This document shows, one piece after another, positions 15,431 to 23,583 of a stretch of 35,749 nt of DNA (position 1 is the stretch's first letter; each line of letters starts with the position of its first letter). A model generated the notes under the pieces. That model made no database searches. It saw only the letters and a list, made by a program, of their open reading frames with translations, and was not told the origin of the DNA. This stretch comes from a virus. The stretch is from positions 1 through 35,749 of the IMG/VR virus record IMGVR_UViG_3300013103_000901; one strand, given 5' to 3'. Made by a program: the position numbers and the translations under genes.

Positions 15431-16529
15431 AAAATCCTCTTCTCGTAGATTGTTTACAAATAGGACAAATTTTTAAATCGATTAAAATTTTATCATATTC
15501 AGCCTTATATTTTTTTAATTGAATATCTTCTTTTCCTATATCAAGACTTTTTATTTTTTCTTGCGTATTTAATAATGTTTCATAAATTATTTTTAAATCA
15601 TTTAATACTTTCACTTGCTTTTTAATACCCGTAAAATTTGTATTTATTTCTACAAATGGTGGATATTTTAAGGTATCAATTTTTTTATTTAAAAGAGTTA
15701 ATTTATCAGATAATTTATGTAAATCAATCATCTTTAACGTTTTTATATTAAGTTCTTTTAAGACCACAGGTGAAATAGTAGGTAATTGGGCTAAAATATC
15801 TTTAATTTTTACTGCTTCTTTTATAGTATTTTGTAAATTTGTGTGAATAGTATTTAAACTATTTAAAGTAATGATTTTTTGTTTTACTGAATTAATTTGT
15901 TCTTCTAAAGAATCAATTAACTGCATGTCGTACCATAAATCAGGGAAATCATTAAGTTCATATTCAAGATCATTTATCTCTTTTGTTTTATACTTTAAAT
16001 CCGCATTAAGCGCACGTACATCTTTATTAACATCCATAATAGCTTTATCTAAAATATGCATGCCGGCGATTTTACCTAAAAGTTTTGATCTAAGCCCCGC
16101 AGACCCTTTAGTCACCATAAAAGGCATATCATGTTGGTCCGTAAAATATAAATCAAGAATATCCCCCGTTTCCAAACTAATTAATTGCATATCTAATATT
16201 GTTTGAATTTCTTTTGGAATACTGTTGCCAAAACCGCCAAATTTTTGATCATTCAAATAGTATAAATTTTTTGATGGAGTAATATGGCGTATAATTGTGT
16301 ACGATTTTTTATCTACTTCAAAAATTAAAGTCAATTTAGTTTCTTGTGCCCACCTACTCATAAACGGTTTACCTTTAGGCACGTCCCTTATAAGTTTTTT
16401 AAGCGCACGTAAAATAGAAGATTTACCTGAATCAGTTTGGCCTACAATAATATTAAGCCCTTTTTCAAATGTGATTAAGGTATCTTTGTGTGCTTGAAAA
16501 TTTTGTATATGAAAACTAATAAATTTCAT
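15414..16529 (-). CDS. sbcC: SbcC/Rad50-like ATPase, N-terminal half ending at the zinc hook, 371 aa
   Basis: Residues 1-140 are the ATPase N-lobe: FQAHKDTLITFEKGLNIIVG and Walker A GQTDSGKS, followed by the strands that normally join the C-lobe. Residues 165-350 are coiled coil. The chain stops 13 residues after CPIC (C355, C358), the zinc-hook motif found at the tip of a full Rad50 arm. There is no signature motif, Walker B or descending coil; those lie in the separate gene at 12687-13328. The split is thus at the hook and looks orderly rather than degraded. The start at 16529 has only a weak AAAG site and follows a hairpin. Confidence 0.85.
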   Translation of the reverse strand: MKFISFHIQNFQAHKDTLITFEKGLNIIVGQTDSGKSSILRALKKLIRDVPKGKPFMSRWAQETKLTLIFEVDKKSYTIIRHITPSKNLYYLNDQKFGGFGNSIPKEIQTILDMQLISLETGDILDLYFTDQHDMPFMVTKGSAGLRSKLLGKIAGMHILDKAIMDVNKDVRALNADLKYKTKEINDLEYELNDFPDLWYDMQLIDSLEEQINSVKQKIITLNSLNTIHTNLQNTIKEAVKIKDILAQLPTISPVVLKELNIKTLKMIDLHKLSDKLTLLNKKIDTLKYPPFVEINTNFTGIKKQVKVLNDLKIIYETLLNTQEKIKSLDIGKEDIQLKKYKAEYDKILIDLKICPICKQSTRRGFYGKQE

Positions 16530-16541
16530 TTATTCTTTAAA

Positions 16542-16575
16542 AATATAAAGGAGAGTATACACCCTCCTTTATATT
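16542..16575 (-). terminator. Perfect 12-bp inverted repeat, terminator-like
   Basis: Arms at 16542-16553 and 16564-16575 are exact reverse complements around a 10-base loop. On the minus strand the second arm runs into a five-T stretch (ATATTTTTAAAG), as in an intrinsic terminator, although the stem is AT-rich. It lies after the SSB-like gene and only 13 bases before the SbcC N-half start. Its first arm contains AAGGAGG, which would be hidden when folded. It may partly terminate or tune expression of the downstream recombination block. Confidence 0.55.
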
Positions 16576-16595
16576 AAATTGGTTACGGTTATAAA

Positions 16596-17117
16596 TTAAA
16601 AATTAAAATCAGCATCATCGTCCATGCTGGGTATTTCGGAGACGGGAGGTGCAGGAGCAGGAGCAGGAGCAGGTGTAGATGCCGCAGATGCCGTCTCTTC
16701 GGTGCTCTTTGTTGCCTGCGTATCCGTTTCACTAGGCGTATACGGGGCTACGGCTACTACATTAGAAAAAGTAAGCTCAGAAGTTTTACCGTCTACCAAT
16801 TTAGATTGTACTTTATTTTCAACTTTAATACGTACTACTTTGCCTAATAAAGATTCTAAATCAAAATCTTCTCCTGGCACTAAAGTAATGCCAAAAGCAC
16901 GTACCCAGGAATATAATTTACTTTTAGGGGATACTTTTAAACTACTTATAGCAGTTACTTGTACTCCCTCATTTTCCGCATCATGCATAATTTCAAAGGA
17001 CCATTTAATACCGTCGCCATATTGCGAATGATGTTGTGGCTCAAGATTTACCACTTTTGCCACATAAACGCCTTCAGGCACGGCACGCCCTTCACTGTAC
17101 TTAATTACTAAACTCAT
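16596..17117 (-). CDS. Single-stranded DNA-binding protein-like (OB-fold), 173 aa
   Basis: Residues 1-115 look like an OB-fold: PEGVYVAKVVNLEPQ, then WSFEIMHDAENEGVQVTAIS, then GKVVRIKVENKVQ, as in phage ssDNA-binding proteins of the DUF669-like group. A flexible Ala/Pro-rich linker (SAASTPAPAPAPAPP) leads to an acidic, phenylalanine-ending tip MDDDADFNF, the same design as the SSB C-terminal tail that recruits partner proteins. It lies between RecA-associated genes and the SbcCD block. Replication and recombination partners are therefore likely to dock on the tip. The fold is inferred by motif reading; the tail is clear. Confidence 0.72.
   Translation of the reverse strand: MSLVIKYSEGRAVPEGVYVAKVVNLEPQHHSQYGDGIKWSFEIMHDAENEGVQVTAISSLKVSPKSKLYSWVRAFGITLVPGEDFDLESLLGKVVRIKVENKVQSKLVDGKTSELTFSNVVAVAPYTPSETDTQATKSTEETASAASTPAPAPAPAPPVSEIPSMDDDADFNF
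16651..16673. repeat. GCAGGA hexanucleotide repeat
   Basis: About 3.8 tandem copies of GCAGGA on the plus strand encode the alternating Ala-Pro linker of the SSB-like protein. The tract is probably length-variable. Confidence 0.8.
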
Positions 17118-17156
17118 TTTCTTTTTCCTTTTGTCTTTAGGTTATTCTTTACACCT

Positions 17157-17738
17157 TTAATTAAAGGTATATCCGTCTTTCTCTGTATTACCAGCACGTG
17201 CAATTTCACCTATCTCGTTAGCTAATTGCAGAACTGTTATTTGTCGAGAAATATTTTTATTAGTACTCTCTAATTTACCAAGTGCTACGTACGTCAATTT
17301 TGTAAAAGATTTTGCTCGCATATAAGACCCTTCAACTGCAGTTAATAGTGTCTTTACATGGGCAAGTAATTTATTACACGCAGCTTCTCTTGCAGCAACA
17401 TTTGAAAAGTCTGATACAGGTGGGCACGGTAATTTACTGTCATATTCTTTTTTATATAAAGCAGAAATTTGTTTAAATAACGCTTCAATATCACTTTCAT
17501 TGCGAATAGCAGTACTTACAATATTGGCTGCTCTTGTTTTTTGCGCATCTATTTGTGCAATTAATCCATTTAATGATTGTATGCCTGCAGCAATTGGATC
17601 ATCTTGTAAAGGTACTTGCATTTCATTTAACTCTAATAAAAGAGTATTATAATCCAATAATACTAAAGCTTCATACTGTTCCTGTAAATCTTCTGCGCCT
17701 TCAATATCTTTTAAAGGAATTGCGTCTAAAAAAGGCAT
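17157..17738 (-). CDS. Hypothetical helical protein, 193 aa
   Basis: I do not recognise this protein. It is mostly helical (for example YNTLLLELNEMQVPL, GLIAQIDAQKTRAANI, ALFKQISALYKKEYD, LLAHVKTLLTAVEG), with two cysteines (CPP and AACNK) and no enzyme motif. Its ATG overlaps the stop of the 104-residue gene by one base (TAATG), so translation is coupled. It lies between RecA and the SSB-like protein, suggesting a recombination mediator or loader role by position only. Confidence 0.7.
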   Translation of the reverse strand: MPFLDAIPLKDIEGAEDLQEQYEALVLLDYNTLLLELNEMQVPLQDDPIAAGIQSLNGLIAQIDAQKTRAANIVSTAIRNESDIEALFKQISALYKKEYDSKLPCPPVSDFSNVAAREAACNKLLAHVKTLLTAVEGSYMRAKSFTKLTYVALGKLESTNKNISRQITVLQLANEIGEIARAGNTEKDGYTFN

Positions 17739-18052
17739 TAATTATTCTCACTTTCTTTACTTTTTTTAAGTAATCGCGCTTTTTTCTCTAGAGTCATTTT
17801 TAATTCATTATTACGTGAAGCATAATAGTGCACGTCTGCTTCTAGCATGGCAGCCGCCATATTTTTCAAATCTGTTTTAATTTTCTTAAACTCTTCTAAA
17901 CCTTCTTCTGTGGCTATATCTAATGCAGGATCTATTATAGCTTCCACTACGGTGGGGGTTATCTCAAAACTAGAGTATCCATACTCTGAATTAATTTTAC
18001 GCCCAAATCCTGTTGAAGTAATTTTAGTAATTTTAATTGATTTAGCTTCCAT
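17738..18052 (-). CDS. Hypothetical protein, 104 aa
   Basis: The family is not recognised. Residues 1-40 look like beta strands (IKITKITSTGFGRKI, YSSFEITP) and residues 50-104 form a long charged helix ending in a lysine-rich tail. The start at 18052 follows RecA by 16 bases, and it is coupled to the 193-residue gene by a TAATG overlap. Its presence in the RecA-SSB interval makes a role in recombination plausible; no motif establishes one. Confidence 0.7.
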   Translation of the reverse strand: MEAKSIKITKITSTGFGRKINSEYGYSSFEITPTVVEAIIDPALDIATEEGLEEFKKIKTDLKNMAAAMLEADVHYYASRNNELKMTLEKKARLLKKSKESENN

Positions 18053-18068
18053 TAATTTTCCTTTCTAT

Positions 18069-19172
18069 TTATTTAAAATCAGAAAAAGTATCATCTATAT
18101 CATCTACATTTTCTTGTGTCATATTCTGTGTATTAATACCTACGTAATTATTAATTAAGTAATTATATACCATACTTTGAAAATCTTTATTTTCCCTAAT
18201 TTTAGTAGACAATTCTTTAACAGTATTAAATATTTCCGGTTTATCATTAATTGTTAAATGGTACTTAGTACCTACTTTTGTATATAATTCACGCTCTTTC
18301 AACATACTCATAATATTTTTTGTAATATCCACACCACTTAAATAATTAATAAAAAATTCCCCTACTCTTTTAGGTGGTCCTAATTTATTTTTTTTATTAC
18401 TAACAGCAACAGAATGGCCCACGACATCACCATTTTTCGTAATTTCTGACTGTGATTTTTTAGTAACTCTATAACGTTGTGCTGAATAAAATTTAAGTGC
18501 TTTCCCGCCAGGAGTTACTTCACTAGGGCCATAAACTATACCTGGTTTTTCTCTAATTTGATTAATAAAAATAACGCAAGGGGCTTGATCACTGGGAATA
18601 GCGGATAATACCGCTACTATTTTCTTTAATCCCTTACTCATAGCACGTGCTAATTCAGCCATATAATTCTTATCAATTAAGCCTTCTAATTCTGCGCGAG
18701 AAACTAGTCCTGCTACGGAATCTATAATTATGTAATCATATGTACGCGCTTTTATGGCCATAATAACTGCGTCTAAATTTTGTTCCGCGGTTAACCCGGC
18801 TGGAATAATATCAAAAGAAGTTAAATCTATTCCCAATACGGTTAGCCATTCTTTTGGCGTACCTCCTTCCACATTAAGATAAAGCGCACGGGAGTTAAAA
18901 TGTTGTTGTGCATACGCCACGGATACAATAGTTAATAAAGATTTACCCCCGGATTCTGGTCCAAATACTTCAACTACTCGACCTCGTGGAAATCCCCCTA
19001 TACCTGTTGCGGCATCAAATGATAGTATGCCAGTAGGAATTGAGGCTATACGAGGCATAGCATCTGCAGAAGCTACTTTCACGTCGTCTTTTTTATACGT
19101 TTTTTGAAACTCGTCAATAAACGCACTACGTGCGTCTTTTTTTTCTTCTTTTTTTTCTTCTTTTTTCACCAT
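18069..19172 (-). CDS. recA: RecA/UvsX-type recombinase
   Basis: The RecA core is complete: a Walker A loop GPESGGKS at 71-78, the catalytic-glutamate region LNVEGG with E102, Walker B YIIIDSVAGL near 147-155, and the L2/DNA-binding segment INQIREKPG through EVTPGGKALKFYSAQR (203-232). The length is close to bacterial RecA. The first 15 residues are a Lys/Glu-rich extension. It polymerises on ssDNA and drives strand exchange for repair and recombination-dependent replication. The SSB-like and SbcCD-like genes follow in the same direction. Motif identity is closer to bacterial RecA than to T4 UvsX, but I cannot make a quantitative comparison. Confidence 0.93.
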   Translation of the reverse strand: MVKKEEKKEEKKDARSAFIDEFQKTYKKDDVKVASADAMPRIASIPTGILSFDAATGIGGFPRGRVVEVFGPESGGKSLLTIVSVAYAQQHFNSRALYLNVEGGTPKEWLTVLGIDLTSFDIIPAGLTAEQNLDAVIMAIKARTYDYIIIDSVAGLVSRAELEGLIDKNYMAELARAMSKGLKKIVAVLSAIPSDQAPCVIFINQIREKPGIVYGPSEVTPGGKALKFYSAQRYRVTKKSQSEITKNGDVVGHSVAVSNKKNKLGPPKRVGEFFINYLSGVDITKNIMSMLKERELYTKVGTKYHLTINDKPEIFNTVKELSTKIRENKDFQSMVYNYLINNYVGINTQNMTQENVDDIDDTFSDFK

Positions 19173-19173
19173 A

Positions 19174-19770
19174 TTAAGCCTTTATAATTTTTGAAACTGT
19201 TTTACCGTTTTGTTTCATCTCAACTACCGTAAATCGTTTTGCTTGATACCCTTTATTTTTAATTTTTTTTAATGTATATCTAATTTTTTGGTAAGATGTT
19301 TTAAAATGTTTTGCCGCTTCTGCAAATGTTTTATAATCACTAAAATATTTTATAAATTCTTGCATAAAATCACCGTGCGCTATCTCTCCTACTTTAACCG
19401 AAGATTGACTACTTTGTGCAATTTCTGCCTCTTTTGACAGTTTACGCAATTCTTTTTTACTTAATTCTTTACAAATTTTTAATTCTAATGCTTTATCGAA
19501 TGGGATAACTTCCCTAGTTTTATGTACTCCACGTAAAGGAAATTCACTGCGAACCATTGTTTCTTTTGTTTCAAAAAGAGGATAATCTGCAACAAGTGCA
19601 CATTCAGATCCCCATGGAGTATGGACTAATAATCCATTTTCCGTATACTTTATAAATTTAACCCTATCATATCCCCAAGGAACCTGCTCTCCTGTGATAA
19701 ATGTAAGTAGCCCACCTTTAGTTACGTAAATCTTACCTACAATTAATTCATCTGATTTAATTTTAGCCAT
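19174..19770 (-). CDS. Hypothetical protein with C-terminal HTH-like segment, 198 aa
   Basis: The N-terminal 75 residues contain strands and an unusual tryptophan/glycine-rich pattern (TFITGEQVPWGYDRV, HTPWGSECALV), possibly an SH3-like fold. Residues 135-185 (YKTFAEAAKHFKTSYQKIRYTLKKIKN) read as a helix-turn-helix with a basic recognition helix. DNA binding is therefore likely, but target and family are unknown. It starts at 19770 with AAAGGA upstream, one base before RecA begins, so it may regulate or partner RecA. The 76-base AT-rich gap before it holds a TATAAT-like box. Confidence 0.7.
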   Translation of the reverse strand: MAKIKSDELIVGKIYVTKGGLLTFITGEQVPWGYDRVKFIKYTENGLLVHTPWGSECALVADYPLFETKETMVRSEFPLRGVHKTREVIPFDKALELKICKELSKKELRKLSKEAEIAQSSQSSVKVGEIAHGDFMQEFIKYFSDYKTFAEAAKHFKTSYQKIRYTLKKIKNKGYQAKRFTVVEMKQNGKTVSKIIKA

Positions 19771-19785
19771 TTTAATCCTTTCTTT

Positions 19786-19791
19786 ATTATA
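19786..19791 (-). promoter_or_regulatory. Possible -10 box (TATAAT) before the 198-aa gene
   Basis: The minus strand reads TATAAT at 19791-19786, 16 bases before the start codon of the 198-residue gene. No convincing -35 element is seen at 16-18 bases upstream, and the region is AT-rich, so a chance match is likely. It is one of the few intergenic stretches where a promoter could lie. Confidence 0.22.
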
Positions 19792-19817
19792 ATATACAAT
19801 AAAGATATATAAAAAGC

Positions 19818-19859
19818 ACGGAATTTTTTTATATTTTAATAAAAAATTACGGAATTTTT
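19818..19859. repeat. Direct repeat ACGGAATTTTT, two copies
   Basis: The 11-base unit occurs at 19818-19828 and 19849-19859, 31 bases apart, spanning the stop codon of the 166-residue gene and the intergenic gap. On the minus strand each copy can fold as A-run/T-run around a CCGT-like loop. It may be a protein-binding pair or a weak terminator; the purpose is unknown. Confidence 0.5.
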
Positions 19860-20347
19860 ACATATTTTTTAATAAACGTTGTAGGAATTTTAACCATAGC
19901 GCAATCCTCATTATTTAAATGTTGTATTTCAATATTATCTGGATCTGTTATATCGAAATTTAACAATTTTTTATAATTTAATAGAACTGCATGAGTGGTA
20001 TCTTTAGAAAGTAAAAAGTATATACCGTTATCATAGATACATGTGCTGGGACCATATAACGAATGCTTAAAATGCGCCCATTTGCGTAAAGGTATGTAGC
20101 AATAAGGTAAATTATACCCAAATGCTCCTACCTGCCATGCAGCAGTAGTCGCTATCTCTACTCCGTAATAAGTGCCCTTATAGGTGCCCCTTGCATCTAT
20201 TCCGTCATATTTATCATTGAATAAAAGTTCAAAAGAAAATTCAGTCCCTTTACCTAAAGAGGCAAAATACCGCTTGGCAGCAGCTCTTTCTTTTGTATCA
20301 TCATACGGATTATTTAAATTTTCAGTCTGTATTATCAGCGGTGTCAT
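19847..20347 (-). CDS. Hypothetical protein, possible PD-(D/E)xK-like nuclease, 166 aa
   Basis: I start it at ATG 20347, nine bases after GGAG; an in-frame TTG one codon earlier is possible. Residues 40-70 contain LLFNDKYDGIDARG then YYGVEIATTAAW, resembling the D...E-x-K core of restriction-endonuclease-like folds but with threonine where lysine is expected. A PLRKWAHF helix follows, also seen in such proteins. Without the lysine the activity is doubtful, and the fold itself is a guess. It lies downstream of the polymerase and overlaps the 117-residue gene by 26 bases. Confidence 0.65.
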   Translation of the reverse strand: MTPLIIQTENLNNPYDDTKERAAAKRYFASLGKGTEFSFELLFNDKYDGIDARGTYKGTYYGVEIATTAAWQVGAFGYNLPYCYIPLRKWAHFKHSLYGPSTCIYDNGIYFLLSKDTTHAVLLNYKKLLNFDITDPDNIEIQHLNNEDCAMVKIPTTFIKKYVKIP

Positions 20348-20675
20348 CAAATGAATCTCCTAAAATTGAAGCTGTTTCTGAGAACGTTTCCAATTTATCT
20401 AACAAAGAAATTAGTACACTTTCTGTAACCGCTTGTTTAACAAATAAGTTTTTTAGTGCTTTAGATAAAGATATGAAATTAAAATTAATGATACGTAAAT
20501 ATTGTAAAATATCCCTGTTAGTAACATTGCTTTTATCTTCACCTGATAATTTTTTCATTAATTTTTTTGCGTGTTCTCTCATTTCTATTTCTTCTTTTGA
20601 AGGCAGCCAAATATTTTCCGATTCATCATCATCAGGATCTTTAAACATATCTTCAAAATTACTAAAATCTGTCAT
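20322..20675 (-). CDS. Hypothetical acidic/helical protein, 117 aa
   Basis: Not recognised. Residues 1-25 are acidic with aromatic residues (FEDMFKDPDDDESEN), and the rest is helical (residues 28-110), ending in another acidic stretch. The ATG at 20675 overlaps the TGA of the small upstream zinc-finger gene (ATGA), so translation is coupled, and AGGAA precedes it. It lies after the polymerase gene. It could be a polymerase or RecA accessory, but no motif identifies it. Confidence 0.7.
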   Translation of the reverse strand: MTDFSNFEDMFKDPDDDESENIWLPSKEEIEMREHAKKLMKKLSGEDKSNVTNRDILQYLRIINFNFISLSKALKNLFVKQAVTESVLISLLDKLETFSETASILGDSFDDTADNTD

Positions 20676-20806
20676 TTTTTTAATTCCTGTAATTTTTCGT
20701 ATAAATTAGCTGCATATATCTTCCAACATATAATACAATCTGTTTTAGGCGCATGGACCCCTCGATATTTAGGATGTTTACTACAAACTAATTCTACTCT
20801 ACGCAT
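20672..20806 (-). CDS. Very small zinc-finger protein, 44 aa
   Basis: A frame of 44 codons starts with ATG at 20806-20804, overlapping the polymerase stop by eight bases (ATGCGTAG), and ends with TGA at 20674-20672, overlapping the next start. It fills the only gap in this part of the operon. The peptide contains VCSKH near residue 8 and CIICW near residue 25, a C-x-x-H plus C-x-x-C pattern that could bind zinc, then a basic helix. Tight overlaps at both ends argue that it is real. The function is unknown. Confidence 0.72.
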   Translation of the reverse strand: MRRVELVCSKHPKYRGVHAPKTDCIICWKIYAANLYEKLQELKK

Positions 20807-23582
20807 TTACTTTATTCCATGTTTCGACATCTGCCCAATTATCCCCTACTTCTGTATCTACTATAAAAGGCACAACCATACCCGGTAATGGGGCGGTCAT
20901 ACAAGTAGTGCATAAATTTATAACTTGTTCTAATTTTTCTTCAGCAACTTCTAGTACAATGGAATCGTGCACAGTTAAAATTAATTGTGCATAATCATTT
21001 AAGTTATTTTTTAATAATTCTTTTCTAATTCTAATAAGCGCTATGCCTGTAACGTCTGCAGCGCTTCCTTGTATAGGACTATTTACTGCTTGTCTTAATG
21101 CTTCAGCTATTTTTTCTTGTGGCGCACGTGAACTTGCATGAGGTAGCCTTCGAATACGCCCAAAAAATCCAGTTACAAATAAATTGCGCCTGGCACCTGT
21201 TTGCGTATCCCTTAACCATTTAGCCGCCATGGGATAGTGACTAAAAAATCTTTTTTTAATTGTTTCTGCTTCAACTACCTGAATGCCTACTTGTTTAGCC
21301 ACAGATGCCGCACCTCTCCCATACATTAAACCAAATACAACTGCTTTTGCTGCAGATCTTTGTTTTTTAGTGACATCTTTCATAGGAATATTCCAGAAAT
21401 CAGAAGCTGTTTGCGTATGAATGTCTAGCCCCGCAATAATATCATTACGCATGTCAACATCTCCCGCTAATTGGCACCACATTCTAAATTCTGCTTGCGC
21501 ATAATCAAACTGCACAATTTTCCAATTCTTTTTAGTAGTAAAAGCTCTTTTAATATCTTTATCTTCTCGCGGAATATTTTGTAAATTTACTTGAGAAGAA
21601 GAAAGTCTTCCAGTTGTTGTTATATGCTGATTAAAACTCGTGTGTATTCTATTGTTACTATCTAATGCAGCTAGACTACCTTTTACATATGTACTATGCA
21701 ATTTAGTTATCTTTCTATTTTCTAATAATACGTCTACACCTGGTTTATCCTTAAATAATTCTAAAGTATCTTTATTTGTAGATAATTCTCCTTTATCTGT
21801 ACGCGGTGCATTAGCTTTAGGACATTTTAATACTTCATATAAAAAAACTCTTAAATGATTTGATGAGTTTAAATTAAATGAAACAGGTTTTCCGTAATGC
21901 TTACCGTATTCTAAAGCGGTTTTAAATTTAGGTTCTCTAGGAATTTTACCTTGCCAGGCATCAGGATTTTTTTGATATTTTGTCCAATCTAATACACTTT
22001 TTAAACTGAGCCATTTTTCTCCTGCCTTTTCTTGTGCCCTTTTAGATAGAATTTCTTCTGTTTTAGTAACCGCGCTTAATTTATGAACTTGCTCTGATAA
22101 CTCTTTAATACGTTTAGCATACTTGGCATCTAAACTATCAAGATAAGTACGATCCATTTGGACCCCTCGAAATTCCATTTCATCTAGAACACGTCGAAGC
22201 GGCATAACTAATTGTTGATATAAACGCAACATACTTTTATTTGAATATTTTTGAAAATATAAACTTTGTTTTTGTAAAGTTTTAAAATGATTGTCAAATA
22301 TTCTAAAAGTAGCATCTGCGTCCATGGCGGCATAAGGCCATAAAATATCTGTGGGAATTTCATCGTAAGAAATGTCTATTTTTACCGCAGCTAAATGCTC
22401 TTCTTCTTCTTTTAATTTTTTTAAATCTTTTTGTGCGGTTACATCATTTGAATCTTTTGCTAAAACTTTTTCAATCATTTTAATTTTAGCTTTATTCTCT
22501 TTTTTAGCATTCGTTAATTTTTTACTTTTTTGTAATTTAAGATTATGCTTAAATTCATCAAGAGGATCGTCGTATTTACCCATAGTAGTGTACACATTAG
22601 CCAATGCTTTTAATCCTTTTAAATCTTTTGCATTTTCATCCAATAAATGTTGTAGTAACATAGTATCATGAAGAGTACCTGCAATATCACCAATGTGTTG
22701 CATAGTATATTTATGATCGAACGACATATTATGTGCAATCCACTCTATATTAGGTTTTGCAAAAATACTCTTTAATTGTTGGAGAATTATTGCAAATTCT
22801 TCGTCCGTCCAAATAGCCTCTTTTTTATAACCTAAAAGAGGCAATACTACGCCTGTATTTTTTTTCCAAGAAAAAGAAAAACATAATAAATTCCCGGAAG
22901 TAAAATCGAGACTATCGGTCTCAGTATCAAACGCAATTAATGACTGTTTATGTAACTGTTCAAAAAAAGGTGCAACTTGCTCAAATTTAGTAATAGCTAC
23001 ATATTTAGAATCCATATTTTTTTTAGGTAATTCTTCACCCCTATAAAAATAGCCTATTTCTTTGAAATGCACTTCTGCACGAGAAAAGTATGAAGGATTA
23101 CGTGATAAGTAAGCAGGATTTACAGTCACATATACTTTACCCTTCCAATTTAAATCAGTTTTATCTACATTTATAACAGTGCCCGCTAATTTCATTATTT
23201 TACTTTCGCCCGTCAAAGCTTCTAACGCGTCCAGTCCCATCGTTACTATTACTTTTGGTTTAACCGCAGCAATTTCATCTTTAAGATATCCTAAACATGC
23301 AACTTTTTCTTCTTTTGTAGGATGGTTACTTCCAGAAGTATAACATTTAACTATATTAGTTACATATATATCCGCACGATCTATACCACCTACTTCTAAT
23401 AAATCGTCAAATATTTGACCTAATGGACTATTTTTAAATAAATTTTTTGTCATATCCTCATGTGAACTAGGCATTTTACCAATAAACATTATATCTGCCT
23501 GAGGATTTCCTTGCCCCCAAAAACATACCGTGCGCGCATTTTTATATAAGTCACATTTAGTGCATGTAGAATTTCTTGCCAT
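20799..23582 (-). CDS. Uracil-DNA-glycosylase-like / 3'-5' exonuclease / family A DNA polymerase fusion, 927 aa
   Basis: Residues 1-170 form a family 4/5 UDG-like domain whose four iron-sulfur cysteines are in place (C7, C10, C80, C96, with the spacing of known family 4 enzymes). Residues 211-420 hold the proofreading exonuclease: FDTET (D219, E221), AHNMSFDH and YAAMDADAT. Residues 560-920 are the polymerase: motif A DYAQAEFR, motif B RSAAKAVVFGLMYG and motif C VHDS. This is the replicative enzyme; SPO1-type phages have a similar UDG-polymerase layout. The UDG active site looks altered (GKMPS where GEAPG is usual, VNPAYL where HPSYL is usual), so base excision may be lost while the domain still binds DNA. 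Start ATG 23582 has AAAGGA upstream. Confidence 0.93.
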   Translation of the reverse strand: MARNSTCTKCDLYKNARTVCFWGQGNPQADIMFIGKMPSSHEDMTKNLFKNSPLGQIFDDLLEVGGIDRADIYVTNIVKCYTSGSNHPTKEEKVACLGYLKDEIAAVKPKVIVTMGLDALEALTGESKIMKLAGTVINVDKTDLNWKGKVYVTVNPAYLSRNPSYFSRAEVHFKEIGYFYRGEELPKKNMDSKYVAITKFEQVAPFFEQLHKQSLIAFDTETDSLDFTSGNLLCFSFSWKKNTGVVLPLLGYKKEAIWTDEEFAIILQQLKSIFAKPNIEWIAHNMSFDHKYTMQHIGDIAGTLHDTMLLQHLLDENAKDLKGLKALANVYTTMGKYDDPLDEFKHNLKLQKSKKLTNAKKENKAKIKMIEKVLAKDSNDVTAQKDLKKLKEEEEHLAAVKIDISYDEIPTDILWPYAAMDADATFRIFDNHFKTLQKQSLYFQKYSNKSMLRLYQQLVMPLRRVLDEMEFRGVQMDRTYLDSLDAKYAKRIKELSEQVHKLSAVTKTEEILSKRAQEKAGEKWLSLKSVLDWTKYQKNPDAWQGKIPREPKFKTALEYGKHYGKPVSFNLNSSNHLRVFLYEVLKCPKANAPRTDKGELSTNKDTLELFKDKPGVDVLLENRKITKLHSTYVKGSLAALDSNNRIHTSFNQHITTTGRLSSSQVNLQNIPREDKDIKRAFTTKKNWKIVQFDYAQAEFRMWCQLAGDVDMRNDIIAGLDIHTQTASDFWNIPMKDVTKKQRSAAKAVVFGLMYGRGAASVAKQVGIQVVEAETIKKRFFSHYPMAAKWLRDTQTGARRNLFVTGFFGRIRRLPHASSRAPQEKIAEALRQAVNSPIQGSAADVTGIALIRIRKELLKNNLNDYAQLILTVHDSIVLEVAEEKLEQVINLCTTCMTAPLPGMVVPFIVDTEVGDNWADVETWNKVNA

Positions 23583-23583
23583 T

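Noticed and set aside
16530-16560. A ten-codon leader peptide starting with GTG inside the hairpin before the SbcC N-half
   Set aside because: The Shine-Dalgarno-like sequence touches the GTG directly, leaving no workable spacing.
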